Shown here piece by piece: positions 17,718 to 27,640 of a stretch of 64,000 bases of DNA. The position numbers were made by a program, and so were the translations under genes. Every line of letters starts with the position of its first letter. The stretch's first letter is position 1. The notes beneath the pieces are model-generated. The model worked only from the letters and a program-made list of their open reading frames with translations, had not been told where the DNA came from and made no database searches. The stretch covers positions 464,045 to 528,044 of the forward strand of contig JABCZD010000004.1 of assembly GCA_013289855.1 (NCBI GenBank). Direction: 5' to 3'. Source of the stretch: Acidobacteriota bacterium. GTDB lineage: Bacteria > Acidobacteriota > Terriglobia > Acidiferrales > UBA7541.

Positions 17718-19181
17718 ATGATCGAAGGTCCAATTTCCGAAGGACTCACGTTTGACGACGTTTTGCTGCTACCGGGCAAGTCTTCCGTTCTACCCGCAGA
17801 GGTCGACACGCGGACGCAATTCACGCGCAAGCTGAGCCTTAACATTCCGCTCGCTTCGGCTGCGATGGACACCGTGACGGAATCGCGTCTGGCCATCGCC
17901 ATCGCGCGGCAGGGCGGCATTGGCATCGTGCACCGCAACATGGCTATCGACCGCCAGTACGAAGAGATCGACCGCGTGAAACGGTCGGAAAGCGGCATGA
18001 TCGTCGACCCGGTGACCATCTCGCCGGACATCACCCTGCGCCAGGCGCTCGAGATCATGACCAAGTACCGCATCAGCGGCTTGCCGGTGACGCGCGGCTC
18101 GCGACTGACCGGCATTCTCACCAACCGCGACCTGCGCTTTGAAAAAAATCACGCGCAATTGGTCGGGTCGGTGATGACCAAAGAAAATCTCGTCACCGTG
18201 CCGGTGGGCACCACGCTTGACGAAGCCGAACGCATCCTGCAAAAGCATCGCATCGAAAAACTCCTGGTGGTCGATCAGGACTTCAACCTCAAAGGTCTAA
18301 TCACCGTAAAAGACATTCAGAAAAAGCTGGAATATCCGCGCGCGGCGAAGGATGAACAAGGGCGCCTGCGCATCGGCGCGGCGATCGGCGCGACCGGCGA
18401 CTTTCTGGAACGCGCCGTGGAAATGTCCAAAGCCAAGGTGGATGTGCTGGCTATCGACACCGCGCACGGCCACACGCAACGGGTGATGGACGCCATCGCC
18501 GCGGTGCGTCGCCGCCTGCCGGAAATGCAATTGATCGCCGGAAATGTGGCAACTTTTGACGGTGCCAAAGATCTCATCGCGCTGGGAATTGACGGACTAA
18601 AGGTGGGTATCGGTCCGGGATCGATCTGCACCACGCGCATCGTCACCGGCGCGGGCGTGCCGCAGCTCACCGCGATTATCGAATGTTCGCGAGCGGCCGC
18701 CGGCGCTGGCGTACCGATCATCGCCGATGGCGGCATAAAGTTTTCCGGAGACATCAGCAAAGCCATCGCCGCGGGCGCATCGTGCGTGATGATTGGCAGC
18801 CTATTCGCCGGGACCGAAGAATCGCCGGGTGAGACGATTTTGTATCAGGGCCGCACGTTCAAGTCTTATCGCGGCATGGGCTCGATTGGCGCGATGAACG
18901 CTGGTTCGGATCGCTACTCCGTGGTGCAAGACAGCACCGAGAGCGGCAAATCCGTCCCGGAAGGCGTGGAAGGACGCGTGGCGTACAAGGGTTCTTTGGG
19001 CGCGCTCACGGATCAACTGGTGGGCGGCCTGAAAAGCGGCATGGGCTACGCCGGAGCCGCTACGCTGAAGGAACTGGCGGAGAAAGGCCGATTCGTGCGC
19101 ATTACCGCGGCCGGGCTGCGTGAAAGTCACGTGCATGACGTGGTCATTACCCGCGAAGCGCCGAACTATCGAATGGAATGA
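17718..19181 (+). CDS. guaB: inosine-5'-monophosphate dehydrogenase
   Basis: Cytosolic NAD-dependent enzyme converting IMP to XMP, the committed step of GTP synthesis; 487 residues, the normal length. Order: N-terminal barrel part ([13 protein letters not shown]), two CBS domains (about 95-205; [22 protein letters not shown]), then the second barrel part with the catalytic loop [20 protein letters not shown] (Cys304) and the flap [11 protein letters not shown]. The frame is open from 17613, but ATG 17718 has GAGG 5 nt upstream and matches family N-termini. Confidence 0.97.
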   Translation: MIEGPISEGLTFDDVLLLPGKSSVLPAEVDTRTQFTRKLSLNIPLASAAMDTVTESRLAIAIARQGGIGIVHRNMAIDRQYEEIDRVKRSESGMIVDPVTISPDITLRQALEIMTKYRISGLPVTRGSRLTGILTNRDLRFEKNHAQLVGSVMTKENLVTVPVGTTLDEAERILQKHRIEKLLVVDQDFNLKGLITVKDIQKKLEYPRAAKDEQGRLRIGAAIGATGDFLERAVEMSKAKVDVLAIDTAHGHTQRVMDAIAAVRRRLPEMQLIAGNVATFDGAKDLIALGIDGLKVGIGPGSICTTRIVTGAGVPQLTAIIECSRAAAGAGVPIIADGGIKFSGDISKAIAAGASCVMIGSLFAGTEESPGETILYQGRTFKSYRGMGSIGAMNAGSDRYSVVQDSTESGKSVPEGVEGRVAYKGSLGALTDQLVGGLKSGMGYAGAATLKELAEKGRFVRITAAGLRESHVHDVVITREAPNYRME

Positions 19182-19203
19182 GGCGCGGTTTTCGGTTCGC
19201 ATT

Positions 19204-19230
19204 GACGCCCAAAAGGGCGTCGCTACAAAG
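19204..19230 (+). repeat. REP-like palindrome, GACGCCC stem
   Basis: GACGCCC-aaaa-GGGCGTC followed by GCTACAAAG, about 20 nt after the guaB stop. Confidence 0.7.
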
Positions 19231-19263
19231 GCTCAGTGGCGGAAAGTTTCACGGCAAAATATA

Positions 19264-19308
19264 ACGCAGAGGCACAGAGGGCGCCGAGGAGCGCAGAGAA
19301 AAGAAGAG
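19264..19308 (+). repeat. CGCAGAGG-type purine-rich intergenic repeat
   Basis: Reads as iterations of CGCAGAGG/CACAGAGG/CGCAGAGA. Similar CGCAGAGG-rich stretches occur between genes in unrelated bacterial phyla (recollection, not checked here). Role unknown. Confidence 0.45.
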
Positions 19309-19330
19309 AAAACGCGATCAAGCGAGTCAG

Positions 19331-19918
19331 TTGATCGTCAATGCCAAGTTACTGGAGAACGTGGATTTGTCCGATCAACCCTGGCGCAACCCCCGGCCCG
19401 CACCACGGCTCAGAGAAGTGCAACCGCGCCTGCGTGAGTTGCCAACCATAAAATGGCTGCGGGTATGGTGGCCGGCGCTGCTGTGGGCGATGGTGATTTT
19501 CGGCATGTCCACCGATACGTTTTCCGCAGAGCACACCGGGTCAATCATCGAACCGATTTTGCGCTGGATTTATCCGGCGATCACCCGGGCGCAGTTTGAA
19601 ATTATTCATCACTTCACGCGCAAGAGCGCACATTTCACAGAGTATTTTATCTTTGGACTCTTGCTCTTTCGCAGTGTACGGCGCGGGCGCGCGGGCTGGC
19701 GCTGGTCCTGGGGGCTCACGGCGCTATCCATAGCTGCGGTGTACGCATGTCTCGACGAATTCCACCAGTCGTTCGTGCCCAGCCGGACGGCTTCGCCGTA
19801 TGATTCCCTGCTGGACTCCGTCGGGGCGTTCGCGGCTGTGATTTTCCTGTTTCTCTGGTTTCGCTGGCGCGGCGGAAGAACTCAAGAGGCGATCATCTCC
19901 TCCCAGAACCCCGCTTGA
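19331..19918 (+). CDS. VanZ-like membrane protein
   Basis: About 195 residues with four hydrophobic helices. It carries the VanZ-family signatures RKSAHFTEYFIFGLLLFR and DEFHQSFVPSRTASPYDSLLDSVGA. VanZ proteins confer low-level teicoplanin resistance in enterococci; most chromosomal homologues are uncharacterised. The start is uncertain: TTG 19331 is the longest option, and GTG 19361 with a nearby GGAG is the main alternative. It follows guaB but is separated by two repeats, so cotranscription is doubtful. Confidence 0.75.
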   Translation: MIVNAKLLENVDLSDQPWRNPRPAPRLREVQPRLRELPTIKWLRVWWPALLWAMVIFGMSTDTFSAEHTGSIIEPILRWIYPAITRAQFEIIHHFTRKSAHFTEYFIFGLLLFRSVRRGRAGWRWSWGLTALSIAAVYACLDEFHQSFVPSRTASPYDSLLDSVGAFAAVIFLFLWFRWRGGRTQEAIISSQNPA

Positions 19919-19999
19919 ATTTTTTCCGGCCCTGACAACGATCACCAAGCTTTCAACTACTGATTGCAGTCCGAACTCGCTGGGGATGAAAACAGCAAC

Positions 20000-20036
20000 G
20001 TCCCGGGAGGTCGACCTGGTGGCCACCTCCCGGGAC
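20000..20036. terminator. 12-bp inverted repeat, probable terminator or cruciform
   Basis: GTCCCGGGAGGT (20000-20011) pairs perfectly with ACCTCCCGGGAC (20025-20036) around a 13-nt loop that contains further self-complementary sequence. It lies between convergent genes ending at 19918 and 20063. There is no T-tract, so it may need Rho or serve another role. Confidence 0.5.
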
Positions 20037-20062
20037 TCTCGATGATTCGCGGCGGGGAATAT

Positions 20063-20491
20063 TTAGGAGATTGCAGCCCTGCTGCTCAACCCGGACACGC
20101 GGCGACGACCGAGATGGGCTTTGCGGCGCCGGTTTTCCATGCGCAGCAACAGGGTGAAGAGAGCGATGCAAATCGCCATCGTGGCCAGGGACCAGCCCTC
20201 GACGGTCGTCGCGTGAGAAAATACCCCGGCTTGTGTCGCCACTGGCTCGGTGATCGTTGCAACGGGGGCACCGGCAACTGAGGCATATGCAACGGTGGTC
20301 TGCGACTCTTGGGCGACAGCGTTCAGATTGGCCGACGTTGTGGCCGAAGAGGGCTGAGAAAACGGCACGCTGTCCGGCTGAGCAAAGCTGGGGTTGTCAA
20401 TCTCTTGCGCATGCGCCGCGCTGGCCAACAAGAACGCCGCGCCGATCGCCACTATCGCTACTTGCATCCGGATAATATTTTGAATTTTCAT
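20063..20491 (-). CDS. hypothetical exported protein with C-terminal membrane anchor
   Basis: 142 residues: a signal peptide (VAIVAIGAAFLLASAAHAQ), a Ser/Thr/Ala/Gln-rich low-complexity middle, then one hydrophobic helix (GWSLATMAICIALFTLLL) and an Arg/Lys-rich tail (RMENRRRKAHLGRRR). The helix plus basic tail resembles protein-sorting tails of the PEP-CTERM kind, but no PEP box is present. Function unknown. Confidence 0.55.
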   Translation of the reverse strand: MKIQNIIRMQVAIVAIGAAFLLASAAHAQEIDNPSFAQPDSVPFSQPSSATTSANLNAVAQESQTTVAYASVAGAPVATITEPVATQAGVFSHATTVEGWSLATMAICIALFTLLLRMENRRRKAHLGRRRVSGLSSRAAIS

Positions 20492-20815
20492 TTCGCCACC
20501 TCAATCAATTTTTTGTTCCGCCAACCGACGCATGAACTAAAAGCAGGCACTTAGCCAAACTCCGGCAAACGTCATGTCGTCCTCAAATACGCGGCATCTT
20601 ATTGTGCTAACAGCACTTGCGCCCGAGTCGCAAAACATCTGGAATACGACGTAGCGGAATGAATGCTGATAGCACTATCTTCTAAGCACCAAGGCGGTGC
20701 GGCGGATGCCTACTTCGCGAATGGGCGAACCAGCAGTACAGGCGATAAGCTATTGAAAATAAAATGGTTATTTACAGGCGGGAACTCGAAAGTGCCGCTC
20801 TAGCCATCCCGATAG

Positions 20816-20840
20816 CCCCTTCTATCCGTTCGGATAGGGG
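20816..20840. other. hairpin in the 448-bp gap before the sigma54 activator gene
   Basis: CTATCCG-tt-CGGATAG, extended by outer CCCC/GGG. The gap 20492-20939 shows no convincing gene, and I could not match it to a riboswitch. It should hold the promoters of the divergent genes on both sides. Confidence 0.4.
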
Positions 20841-20939
20841 TCCAGCGTTGGGGTGGCGACGCAGGCGAGTTAGCGTTAGACTACGGCCTCCCAGCAAGCG
20901 TTCCCTCCGGGTCAAGAGGCTCGAAGAAGACTGCGAGTT

Positions 20940-22811
20940 ATGCCGATAAAACTCCTGGCGATTAGCGGCCCGCTAAGAAAATCCGAGTTTCCGCTCGGCA
21001 CAGAACTCACGATCGGCGGCGACGCCGACAACCATGTGCGCCTGCGCGACCCTGCCGTTTCGCCGCATCACTGCGCCATCGCGTTGCACGAAGGGCGTGT
21101 GATTCTGAGCGATCTGGAGAGCGAATCCGGCACCTTCGTCAACGGCATTCCCATCAAGCGGCGCGAACTGAAATCCGGAGACGAGGTAGCGGTCGGAAGT
21201 TCCATGTTCCTGTTCGAGGAGGAAAAGTCCGAGAGCGCTCCGAGCAGTCCAGTACAAATGTCCGAAGACGACGCCGTAAGTCTAAAAATCTTAGAGCTCC
21301 CACCGGATGAACTTCGGAATTTGCGACCAGAATCGCTGGCGGCACTGCCCGAAGCGGCGCGCATGGAGCGCAATCTGAGCGTGCTGCTGCAAATTGGCCG
21401 GGCGATTGGCTCGCTGCGCGACGAGGAATCGTTGCCCTGGCAATTACTGGGGATGATTTTCGACGTAATTCCCGCCGAGCGCGGCGCCATCTTGCTGCTG
21501 GACGAAGAGTCGCAAGAGATCCGCGCGCAAGTGGGCTGGGACCGGGTCTCAGGCGCGGATCATTCCGTCAATGTCGTCGGGTCGGTGGTACGGCGGGTCA
21601 TCGCGGAAAGCGTTTCGCTGCTCGGTAGCCACGAGAATCGACGCACCATGCTCTGTGTGCCGATGATTTCCAAACGAAAACCGATCGGAGTAATTTATCT
21701 GGAATCGACAGCAGCTGCGACGGCGCTGAACGAGGACGACTTCCGGCTACTTACCGCGATTGCCGGACTGGGCGTGGCCGGAATCGAAAATGCGCGCCAG
21801 TTTGAACGCCTGGGCAGCGAGAATCAGCGGCTGCTCGCCGAGGTAAGCCTGACGCACGACATGGTGGGACGCGGCGCGCGAATGCGCGAGGTGTATCAAT
21901 TCATCGAACGGGTGGCGCCCAGCGATTCCACAGTATTGATTTCCGGGGAAAGCGGCACGGGCAAGGAACTGGCCGCGCGCGCCATGCACAAAAATAGCCC
22001 GCGAAAAAATCAGCCGTTTGTAGCATTGAACTGCGCCGCGCTGACGGAGACGCTGCTGGAAAGCGAACTGTTCGGGCATGAAAAAGGCGCGTTCACCAGC
22101 GCCATCAGCCTGAAAAAGGGATTTCTGGAGGTGGCCGAGGGCGGCACAATTTTTCTGGATGAAATTGGCGAACTCTCTCCCATCCTGCAGGCCAAACTGC
22201 TGCGTGTGCTGCAAGAGCGCGAATTCGTGCGTGTCGGCGGCACGCGTGCAATCAAGATCAACGTGCGCTTTCTGGCCGCGACCAACAAAGACCTGCAAAA
22301 AGCCGTGCGCGATGGCGGATTTCGCGCCGACTTGTTTCACCGCCTGAATGTTATTTCGCTGGCGCTGCCCGGCTTGCGCGAACACCCCGAGGATATCCCA
22401 ATGCTGGCGCAACATTTTTCCGCGCAACACGCGAAAAATTGTAATCGCGACATCAAGGGGATTTCTCTTGAAGCGCTGGCGTGCTTAACGCAGTACGACT
22501 GGCCCGGCAACATTCGCGAGCTGGAGAACGCCATGGAGCGCGCCGTGGTGGTCGGCTCTTCGGACGTCATTCTCGCTGAGGACCTACCGGAAACCGTGCT
22601 GGAAAGCGCGAAGGGTGAAGCCTGTACCGCGGCGAAATATCACGACGCCGTACGCAACTTGAAAAAGCAATTAATTTTAAACGCGCTGGAACAATCGAGT
22701 GGCAACATCACCGAGGCGGCGAAGCTTCTGGGCGTGCATGCCAACTATTTACACCGCTTGATGCGCAACCTGGAATTGCGCACCGGCTTAAAGAAACAAA
22801 CCAGCGCCTGA
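20940..22811 (+). CDS. FHA-GAF-AAA sigma54-dependent transcriptional activator
   Basis: 623-residue enhancer-binding protein. An FHA phosphothreonine-binding domain (about 1-95; [20 protein letters not shown]) replaces the receiver domain of NtrC. A GAF domain follows (about 150-285). The AAA+ motor has Walker A GESGTGKE (336-343), the sigma54-contact loop GAFTSA (usual GAFTGA), Walker [10 protein letters not shown] and [15 protein letters not shown] Fis-type HTH ends it ([20 protein letters not shown]). It probably responds to a Ser/Thr-kinase phosphorylated partner and to a small molecule through GAF. The target genes are not identifiable here. Confidence 0.9.
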   Translation: MPIKLLAISGPLRKSEFPLGTELTIGGDADNHVRLRDPAVSPHHCAIALHEGRVILSDLESESGTFVNGIPIKRRELKSGDEVAVGSSMFLFEEEKSESAPSSPVQMSEDDAVSLKILELPPDELRNLRPESLAALPEAARMERNLSVLLQIGRAIGSLRDEESLPWQLLGMIFDVIPAERGAILLLDEESQEIRAQVGWDRVSGADHSVNVVGSVVRRVIAESVSLLGSHENRRTMLCVPMISKRKPIGVIYLESTAAATALNEDDFRLLTAIAGLGVAGIENARQFERLGSENQRLLAEVSLTHDMVGRGARMREVYQFIERVAPSDSTVLISGESGTGKELAARAMHKNSPRKNQPFVALNCAALTETLLESELFGHEKGAFTSAISLKKGFLEVAEGGTIFLDEIGELSPILQAKLLRVLQEREFVRVGGTRAIKINVRFLAATNKDLQKAVRDGGFRADLFHRLNVISLALPGLREHPEDIPMLAQHFSAQHAKNCNRDIKGISLEALACLTQYDWPGNIRELENAMERAVVVGSSDVILAEDLPETVLESAKGEACTAAKYHDAVRNLKKQLILNALEQSSGNITEAAKLLGVHANYLHRLMRNLELRTGLKKQTSA

Positions 22812-22909
22812 GCTTCACTGTCGATTCCTCTAAAAGTTTTGTATCAAAATGGCGGAGCGGGGTGACGGATTGACGTACCCAGAAGCCGCACAGGAGCATC
22901 CATAGGGCT

Positions 22910-23950
22910 ATGGAATTCCGACAACTGGGTTATTCAGGATTAAAAGTGCCGGTGCTTAGTTTTGGCGCTGGAACCTTTGGCGGCGGCAACACCTTCTTCA
23001 AGGCGTGGGGGAGCAGCGATGTGGCCGAGGCTACGCGGCTGGTGGACGTTTGCCTGGAAGCGGGCGTGAATCTGTTCGACACCGCGGATGTTTACTCCGA
23101 TGGCTTGTCCGAAGAGATTCTGGGCGAGGCCATTAAGGGCCGGCGCAATCAGGTTTTGATTTCCACCAAAGCTACCTTTCGCATGAGCACGAAGAAAGGG
23201 CCGAATGACTTGGGATCGTCGCGGCACCATGTGATGGAGTCGTGCGAGGCCAGTTTGCGGCGGTTGAAGATCGAAACCATCGATATTTACCACATGCACG
23301 GCTTCGACGCGCTCACGCCCGTGGAGGAGACGCTCAAGACTTTGGACACACTGGTGCAGAGCGGAAAAGTACGCTACATCGCGTGCTCTAATTTTTCCGG
23401 CTGGCATCTGATGAAATCGCTGAGCGTTTCGGAGCGGTACGGCTGGTCGCGTTATGTGGGGCATCAGGTTTATTACTCGCTGATTGGGCGGGAATATGAG
23501 TGGGAATTGATGCCGCTGGCGCTGGACCAAAAAGTCGGGGCGCTGGTCTGGAGTCCGCTAGGGTGGGGACGGCTGACGGGGAAGATTCGGCGCAATCAAT
23601 CGATTCCCGCAGAGAGCCGTTTGCACAAGACCAGCGACTACGGGCCGCAAGTCGCGGATGAATATTTGTATAAGGTGGTGGACGCGCTGGATGAGGTGGC
23701 CAAGGACACGGGGAAGTCCGTGCCGCAAATTGCGTTGAATTGGCTGGTGCAGAAGCCGACGGTGGCGAACGTGATTGTGGGCGCGCGGAATGAGGAACAG
23801 TTGCAGCAGAATCTTGGGTCGGTGGGCTGGAATTTGACGAAGGAGCAGGTGGCGAAATTGGATGCGGCTAGCGAGGTGGCGCCAGTTTATCCGTATTGGC
23901 ATCAGAGACAGTTTGCGGAGAGGAATCCGTTGCCGTCGTCGCAGCGATAA
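22910..23950 (+). CDS. aldo/keto reductase
   Basis: NADPH-dependent reductase with a TIM-barrel fold, 346 residues, Kv-beta/YghZ-like subgroup. Catalytic tetrad candidates are Asp and Tyr in NLFDTADVYSDG, Lys in LISTKATF and His in DIYHMHGFD. Cofactor-binding signature near the C-terminus: NVIVGARNEEQLQQNL. Substrate unknown. An intrinsic terminator lies 60 nt after its stop. Confidence 0.9.
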   Translation: MEFRQLGYSGLKVPVLSFGAGTFGGGNTFFKAWGSSDVAEATRLVDVCLEAGVNLFDTADVYSDGLSEEILGEAIKGRRNQVLISTKATFRMSTKKGPNDLGSSRHHVMESCEASLRRLKIETIDIYHMHGFDALTPVEETLKTLDTLVQSGKVRYIACSNFSGWHLMKSLSVSERYGWSRYVGHQVYYSLIGREYEWELMPLALDQKVGALVWSPLGWGRLTGKIRRNQSIPAESRLHKTSDYGPQVADEYLYKVVDALDEVAKDTGKSVPQIALNWLVQKPTVANVIVGARNEEQLQQNLGSVGWNLTKEQVAKLDAASEVAPVYPYWHQRQFAERNPLPSSQR

Positions 23951-23980
23951 GAGCGGTGGTGGCCGGTTTGACAAAAGCGT

Positions 23981-24008
23981 CCGCCTCAGAAGGCGGCCGC
24001 TACAAAAG
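23981..24008 (+). repeat. REP-like palindrome, CCGCCT stem
   Basis: CCGCCT-caga-AGGCGG followed by CCGCTACAAAAG. The same stem and loop recur at 28995 and, degenerate, at 27641. Confidence 0.75.
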
Positions 24009-24010
24009 AA

Positions 24011-24050
24011 AGAGCCCGCTGCGGGTTTTGCCGGAGCGGGCTTTTTGTTT
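24011..24050. terminator. bidirectional intrinsic terminator
   Basis: AGCCCGCT (24013-24020) pairs with AGCGGGCT (24035-24042), followed by TTTTTGTTT on plus and a T-rich run on minus. It lies between the convergent aldo/keto reductase and rplQ, so it ends both the reductase transcript and the whole ribosomal protein cluster. Confidence 0.85.
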
Positions 24051-24066
24051 GCGAGATGGCTGAAGA

Positions 24067-24486
24067 CTAGGACGCGGCTTCTACTGGTTCTTCTTTTTTG
24101 GGCTTTTCTTTCTTTTCTTTGGCTTTGTATTCGTAGCCGACCAGTTCGAGGATAGCTACTTTGGCGTTGTCGCCGACGCGATTGCCGGCATGGATGATGC
24201 GGGTGTAGCCGCCGGCGCGATCGGCGAACTTTGGCGCGATTTCGCTGAAGAGCTTGGCGGTCATTTCCGGGGTCATCAAGTAGGAAGCGGCTTGGCGGCG
24301 CGATTGCAGCGTGTCGCGCTTGCCGAGCGTGATGATTTTTTCCGCTACTGGACGGGCGGCTTTGGCGCGCGTCAGCGTGGTGGTAATGCGGCCGTGCTCG
24401 AACAGATTGGTGACCAGGTTGCGCAGCGTCGCGCGGCGATGCCACGGATTGCGTCCCAGCTTCGATCCTGATTTCAAATGTCGCAT
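24067..24486 (-). CDS. rplQ: 50S ribosomal protein L17
   Basis: Large-subunit protein near the exit tunnel, 139 residues. Family start [34 protein letters not shown] is intact. A Lys/Glu-rich tail ([18 protein letters not shown]) extends beyond the usual end. Last gene of the alpha operon, after rpoA. Confidence 0.97.
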   Translation of the reverse strand: MRHLKSGSKLGRNPWHRRATLRNLVTNLFEHGRITTTLTRAKAARPVAEKIITLGKRDTLQSRRQAASYLMTPEMTAKLFSEIAPKFADRAGGYTRIIHAGNRVGDNAKVAILELVGYEYKAKEKKEKPKKEEPVEAAS

Positions 24487-24528
24487 TTTCTATTCCTGTC
24501 TCTTCGATATCTTGTACAACCGCACATT

Positions 24529-24554
24529 CGGCTCCGGAAAGAATCCCGGAGCCG
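24529..24554. other. 9-bp hairpin between rpoA and rplQ
   Basis: CGGCTCCGG/CCGGAGCCG around an 8-nt loop. There is no T-tract, so it is more likely an mRNA processing or stability element than a terminator. Confidence 0.5.
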
Positions 24555-24571
24555 ATGTGGGCAGCTTGATT

Positions 24572-25600
24572 TTACAGTCCGGCGTTTTCTTCCGCCGGTG
24601 GAGGCGCGGTCTGGCTGGGAAGCGGCGGCCAGATGATGCGTCCGTGTTCATCGAACTTCATGCCCAGCGCGAGGCCCATCTTCACCAGTATATCTTTGAT
24701 CTCGTTGAGCGATTTGCGGCCGAAGTTTTTGGTCTTCAGCATTTCGTTCTCGCTCTTTTGCACGAGTTCGCGGATGGTCTGGATGTTGGCGTTCTTCAGG
24801 CAATTGTAGGAACGGACGGAAAGTTCCAGCTCTTCCACTGAACGGTCCAGGTATTCGAGACGCGGATCGTGCGCGATATCTTGCGGCATTTCAATGTTGT
24901 CCACCGGCTCTTCAAAGTTGATGAAGATGCTCATGTGGTCCTTGACGAGTTTGGCGGCGAGCCCGATGGAATCCTGCGGGGTGATCGCGCCGTTGGTCCA
25001 CACTTCGATCATCAGCTTTTCGTAGTCGGTCATCTGGCCGAGACGCGCCGCTTCGACGGAGTAGTTCACTTTGCGCACCGGTGAGTGGACGCTGTCCACC
25101 GGGATGTAGCCGATGGGAAGGTCTTCGTCGTAGTTGCGGTCGGCGGCGACGTAGCCGCGGCCGTTCTTGACGCGCATTTCGATTTGCAGTTTGCCGCCTT
25201 CGCTTACGGTGGCAATGTAGACGCTCTTATCGAGAATGGCGAAGTCCTGGTCCTCTTCGATTTGCGCGGAGGTGACCGGGCCGGGCTGCTCGATGTTTAC
25301 GTAAATGGTTTTCGGCAGGTCAGTGTTGAGCTTGATGGGGACCTGCTTCAGGTTGAGGATGATGTCCGTGGCGTCCTCGACCACGCCGGGGATCGAGGAG
25401 AATTCGTGCAGCACGCCTTCGATTTTAACCGCGGTGATGGCTGCGCCTTCGATGGAGCTGAGTAGCGCGCGACGCAGCGCGTTTCCTACCGTGGTGCCCC
25501 AGCCGCGCTCAAAAGGCTGCGCGGAGAAGCGGCCGTATTTTTCGGTCAGCGATTCCAGCTCGGAGGCTAGACGCTTTGGTTTTTGAAAACCCTTCCACAT
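24572..25600 (-). CDS. rpoA: RNA polymerase alpha subunit
   Basis: 342 residues: N-terminal assembly domain ([42 protein letters not shown]) and C-terminal DNA- and activator-binding domain ([44 protein letters not shown]). Length is normal. A Pro/Ala-rich end follows the alpha-CTD. Placed between rpsD and rplQ as in most bacteria. Confidence 0.98.
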   Translation of the reverse strand: MWKGFQKPKRLASELESLTEKYGRFSAQPFERGWGTTVGNALRRALLSSIEGAAITAVKIEGVLHEFSSIPGVVEDATDIILNLKQVPIKLNTDLPKTIYVNIEQPGPVTSAQIEEDQDFAILDKSVYIATVSEGGKLQIEMRVKNGRGYVAADRNYDEDLPIGYIPVDSVHSPVRKVNYSVEAARLGQMTDYEKLMIEVWTNGAITPQDSIGLAAKLVKDHMSIFINFEEPVDNIEMPQDIAHDPRLEYLDRSVEELELSVRSYNCLKNANIQTIRELVQKSENEMLKTKNFGRKSLNEIKDILVKMGLALGMKFDEHGRIIWPPLPSQTAPPPAEENAGL

Positions 25601-25661
25601 ATTGTTCCTTCCTTCTGGCGGCCTGGGAATCGGACGCCTTGTTGCAATCTCGGGAAAAAGT

Positions 25662-25690
25662 GCCGGGCTAAAGCCCGGCGCCTACAAAAG
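25662..25690 (-). repeat. REP-like palindrome, GCCGGGCT stem
   Basis: GCCGGGCT-aa-AGCCCGGC followed by GCCTACAAAAG, in the 107-nt gap between rpsD and rpoA within the ribosomal operon. Confidence 0.75.
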
Positions 25691-25707
25691 TCAAAAGCCA
25701 CGAAAAC

Positions 25708-26358
25708 CTACTTCGAGTAGAGTTCGACGATTAATTGTTCGTTGATGGGCGGCGTTTGCACGTCTTCACGCTTGGGCAATGCCACCACTTTGGCTTTGAA
25801 TTGTTCGCGGTCTTGTTCTAGCCAGGGAACGGAGCTTTGGCTTTGCGCCACGTTGCGGGCTTCGAGGACCATGGCGTTCTGGTGCATCTTGTCCTTGATG
25901 GCCACTTCTTCGCCAACGTTGATCAGGTACGACGGGATATTGACTTTTTTCCCGTTGATGCGTACGTGACCGTGGAGGACGAGTTGCCGCGCTTGCGCGC
26001 GCGAAGAGGCCAGACCGGCGCGCCACACCACGTTGTCGAGGCGGCGCTCCAGCATGATGATCAGGTTTTCGCCCGACGGACCCTTGATGCGGACGGCCTT
26101 TTCAAAGTAGTTGCGGAATTGCCTTTCGAGCAATCCATAGGTGCGCTTGACCTTTTGCTTTTCGCGCAGTTGCAGGCCATAGCCGGCAACTTTCGGACGA
26201 CGCGACTGGCCATGCTGACCCGGTACGAAGTTGCGCTTTTCAATGGCGCACTTCTCCGTAAAGCACCGCAAACCTTTTAGGAACAGCTTCTGCCCTTCCC
26301 GGCGGCACAGGCGGCAAACTGCATCTCGGTGTCTTGCCAACTTCGATTCTCCCTTCAC
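25708..26358 (-). CDS. rpsD: 30S ribosomal protein S4
   Basis: Primary 16S rRNA binder, 216 residues. Zinc-type (C+) N-terminus with C-x2-C-x12-C-x4-C (AVCRLCRREG...RCFTEKCAI). The S4 RNA-binding domain is RLDNVVWRAGLASSRAQARQLVLHGHVRING. In many bacteria S4 represses the alpha operon; no site is assigned here. Confidence 0.97.
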   Translation of the reverse strand: MKGESKLARHRDAVCRLCRREGQKLFLKGLRCFTEKCAIEKRNFVPGQHGQSRRPKVAGYGLQLREKQKVKRTYGLLERQFRNYFEKAVRIKGPSGENLIIMLERRLDNVVWRAGLASSRAQARQLVLHGHVRINGKKVNIPSYLINVGEEVAIKDKMHQNAMVLEARNVAQSQSSVPWLEQDREQFKAKVVALPKREDVQTPPINEQLIVELYSK

Positions 26359-26440
26359 AACCTTTAAAACTCTCGGCAGTTACGGCCTTGGCCGTGGCTT
26401 GCCAGAAACTTGTTGCCAAATCTTGTTGCTCCAAAAACCG

Positions 26441-26487
26441 GCACAGGCAAGAGTGCACCCTTGCGGGTGTAAACCTGTGCTACCAAA
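26441..26487 (-). repeat. nested REP-like element between rpsK and rpsD
   Basis: An outer stem GCACAGG/CCTGTGC followed by TACCAAAA encloses an inner hairpin TGCACCC-ttgc-GGGTGTA. It looks like one element inserted into the GCACAGGCAAGAG loop of another. It nearly abuts the rpsK stop. Confidence 0.6.
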
Positions 26488-26489
26488 AA

Positions 26490-26966
26490 TCAGACGCGGC
26501 GGCGCTTGGGCGGACGGCAGCCATTGTGCGGCATGGGCGTAACGTCGCGAATGACCACGATATGCAAGCCAGCGGCGGCCAGCGCGCGCACCGCGGATTC
26601 ACGGCCGGAGCCCGGGCCCTTCACTTTGACTTCCACGCTCTTCATGCCGTACTGGTCACGCGCGGTGCCGGCGGCAGCCAAGGAGGCCTGCTGCGCAGCG
26701 TAGGGCGTGCCCTTGCGCGAGCCCTTGAAGCCGATGGCGCCCGCGGAAGACCAGCACACCACGCGGCCATCGGTATCGGCGATGGTGATCTGCGTGTTGT
26801 TGAAGGTCGCGGCGATGTGCACGATTCCGTGAGGAACGATGCGGCGTTCGCGTTTCTTCTTGAACTCTTTTTTGCGCTTCGCTGGCGCTGCGGCGCCGGC
26901 TCCGGCTTTGGCTTGTTTATCCGGCTTTGTTGCCGCGTCCGGTGCTGCGTTTTGCTCTTTTGCCAC
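26490..26966 (-). CDS. rpsK: 30S ribosomal protein S11
   Basis: 158 residues, about 30 longer than typical because of an Ala/Lys/Pro-rich N-terminal extension before [22 protein letters not shown]. Core motifs include [26 protein letters not shown] and the conserved end [18 protein letters not shown]. It forms part of the platform contacting mRNA. Confidence 0.97.
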   Translation of the reverse strand: MAKEQNAAPDAATKPDKQAKAGAGAAAPAKRKKEFKKKRERRIVPHGIVHIAATFNNTQITIADTDGRVVCWSSAGAIGFKGSRKGTPYAAQQASLAAAGTARDQYGMKSVEVKVKGPGSGRESAVRALAAAGLHIVVIRDVTPMPHNGCRPPKRRRV

Positions 26967-27028
26967 TTTCGACTCCGTTTCCTTAGGTGCTAAAAACCAA
27001 AAGCATCACATCGTGCTCAATCAAAACC

Positions 27029-27080
27029 GCGCAGCATGCTGCGCCACTACAAAGGCGGGCACGGCATGCCGTGCCCCTAC
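27029..27080. repeat. double REP-like palindrome
   Basis: Two perfect palindromes in tandem: GCGCAGCATGCTGCGC (27029-27044) followed by CACTACAAAG, then GGGCACGGCATGCCGTGCCC (27057-27076) followed by CTAC. The first matches the copies at 8378 and 33724. Located between rpsM and rpsK. Confidence 0.75.
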
Positions 27081-27095
27081 ATCGGCGAAGGACGG

Positions 27096-27485
27096 TTAGC
27101 CCTTCTTGCCGGTGACTTTCTTCTTGGCTGCTACCGCGCCACGGCGTGGTCCCTTGCGGGTACGCGCGTTGGTGTGCGTGCGTTGGCCGCGCACCGGAAG
27201 ATTGCGGCGGTGCCGGATGCCACGATAAGCCTGGACTTCAATCAGGCGGCGGATGTTCATCTGGATCTCTTTGCGGAGATCGCCTTCGACGCGGCCTTCT
27301 TTTTCAATTTCCTGGCGCAGACGGTTGGTTTCGTCTTCGGTCAGGTCGCGGATTTTCTTTTCAAAGTCCACGTTGGCTTTTTCCGCCAGACTCTTCGCGC
27401 GAGCGCGCCCGATGCCATAGATGGCGGTGAGGCCCACCCAGAGGCGCTTTTGCGGCGGAAGATCGATACCTGCGATGCGTGCCAT
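27096..27485 (-). CDS. rpsM: 30S ribosomal protein S13
   Basis: 129 residues; small-subunit head protein contacting the P-site tRNA and L5. Typical opening [30 protein letters not shown] and the end [24 protein letters not shown]. Follows rpmJ and precedes rpsK. Confidence 0.97.
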   Translation of the reverse strand: MARIAGIDLPPQKRLWVGLTAIYGIGRARAKSLAEKANVDFEKKIRDLTEDETNRLRQEIEKEGRVEGDLRKEIQMNIRRLIEVQAYRGIRHRRNLPVRGQRTHTNARTRKGPRRGAVAAKKKVTGKKG

Positions 27486-27503
27486 ATTTTTTCTCCTAAA
27501 CCT

Positions 27504-27617
27504 TTATCCCTGGCGCTGCTTGTGTTTCGGATTGGTGCAAATTACGCGGACCACGCCGCGGCGATGGATCACTTTGCACTTGTCACAAATCGGTTTAACG
27601 CTTGCCCGTACTTTCAT
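27504..27617 (-). CDS. rpmJ: 50S ribosomal protein L36
   Basis: 37-residue protein read directly from the sequence: starts [20 protein letters not shown] and ends [10 protein letters not shown]. Zinc ligands are CDKC, the Cys in VRVIC and the His in PKH, so it is the zinc-binding (C+) form. Position between infA and rpsM is the standard one. Confidence 0.96.
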   Translation of the reverse strand: MKVRASVKPICDKCKVIHRRGVVRVICTNPKHKQRQG

Positions 27618-27640
27618 GGTGCTCCTGTTCCTGACCAAAG

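Noticed and set aside
20680..20935. c-di-GMP or cobalamin riboswitch upstream of the activator
   Set aside because: Tried to match the conserved cores (for example GCACAGGGCAAACC and the tetraloop region) and found no agreement.
20764..20949. 61-codon plus-strand ORF before the sigma54 activator
   Set aside because: Overlaps the activator start, Arg-rich, and includes the hairpin at 20816.
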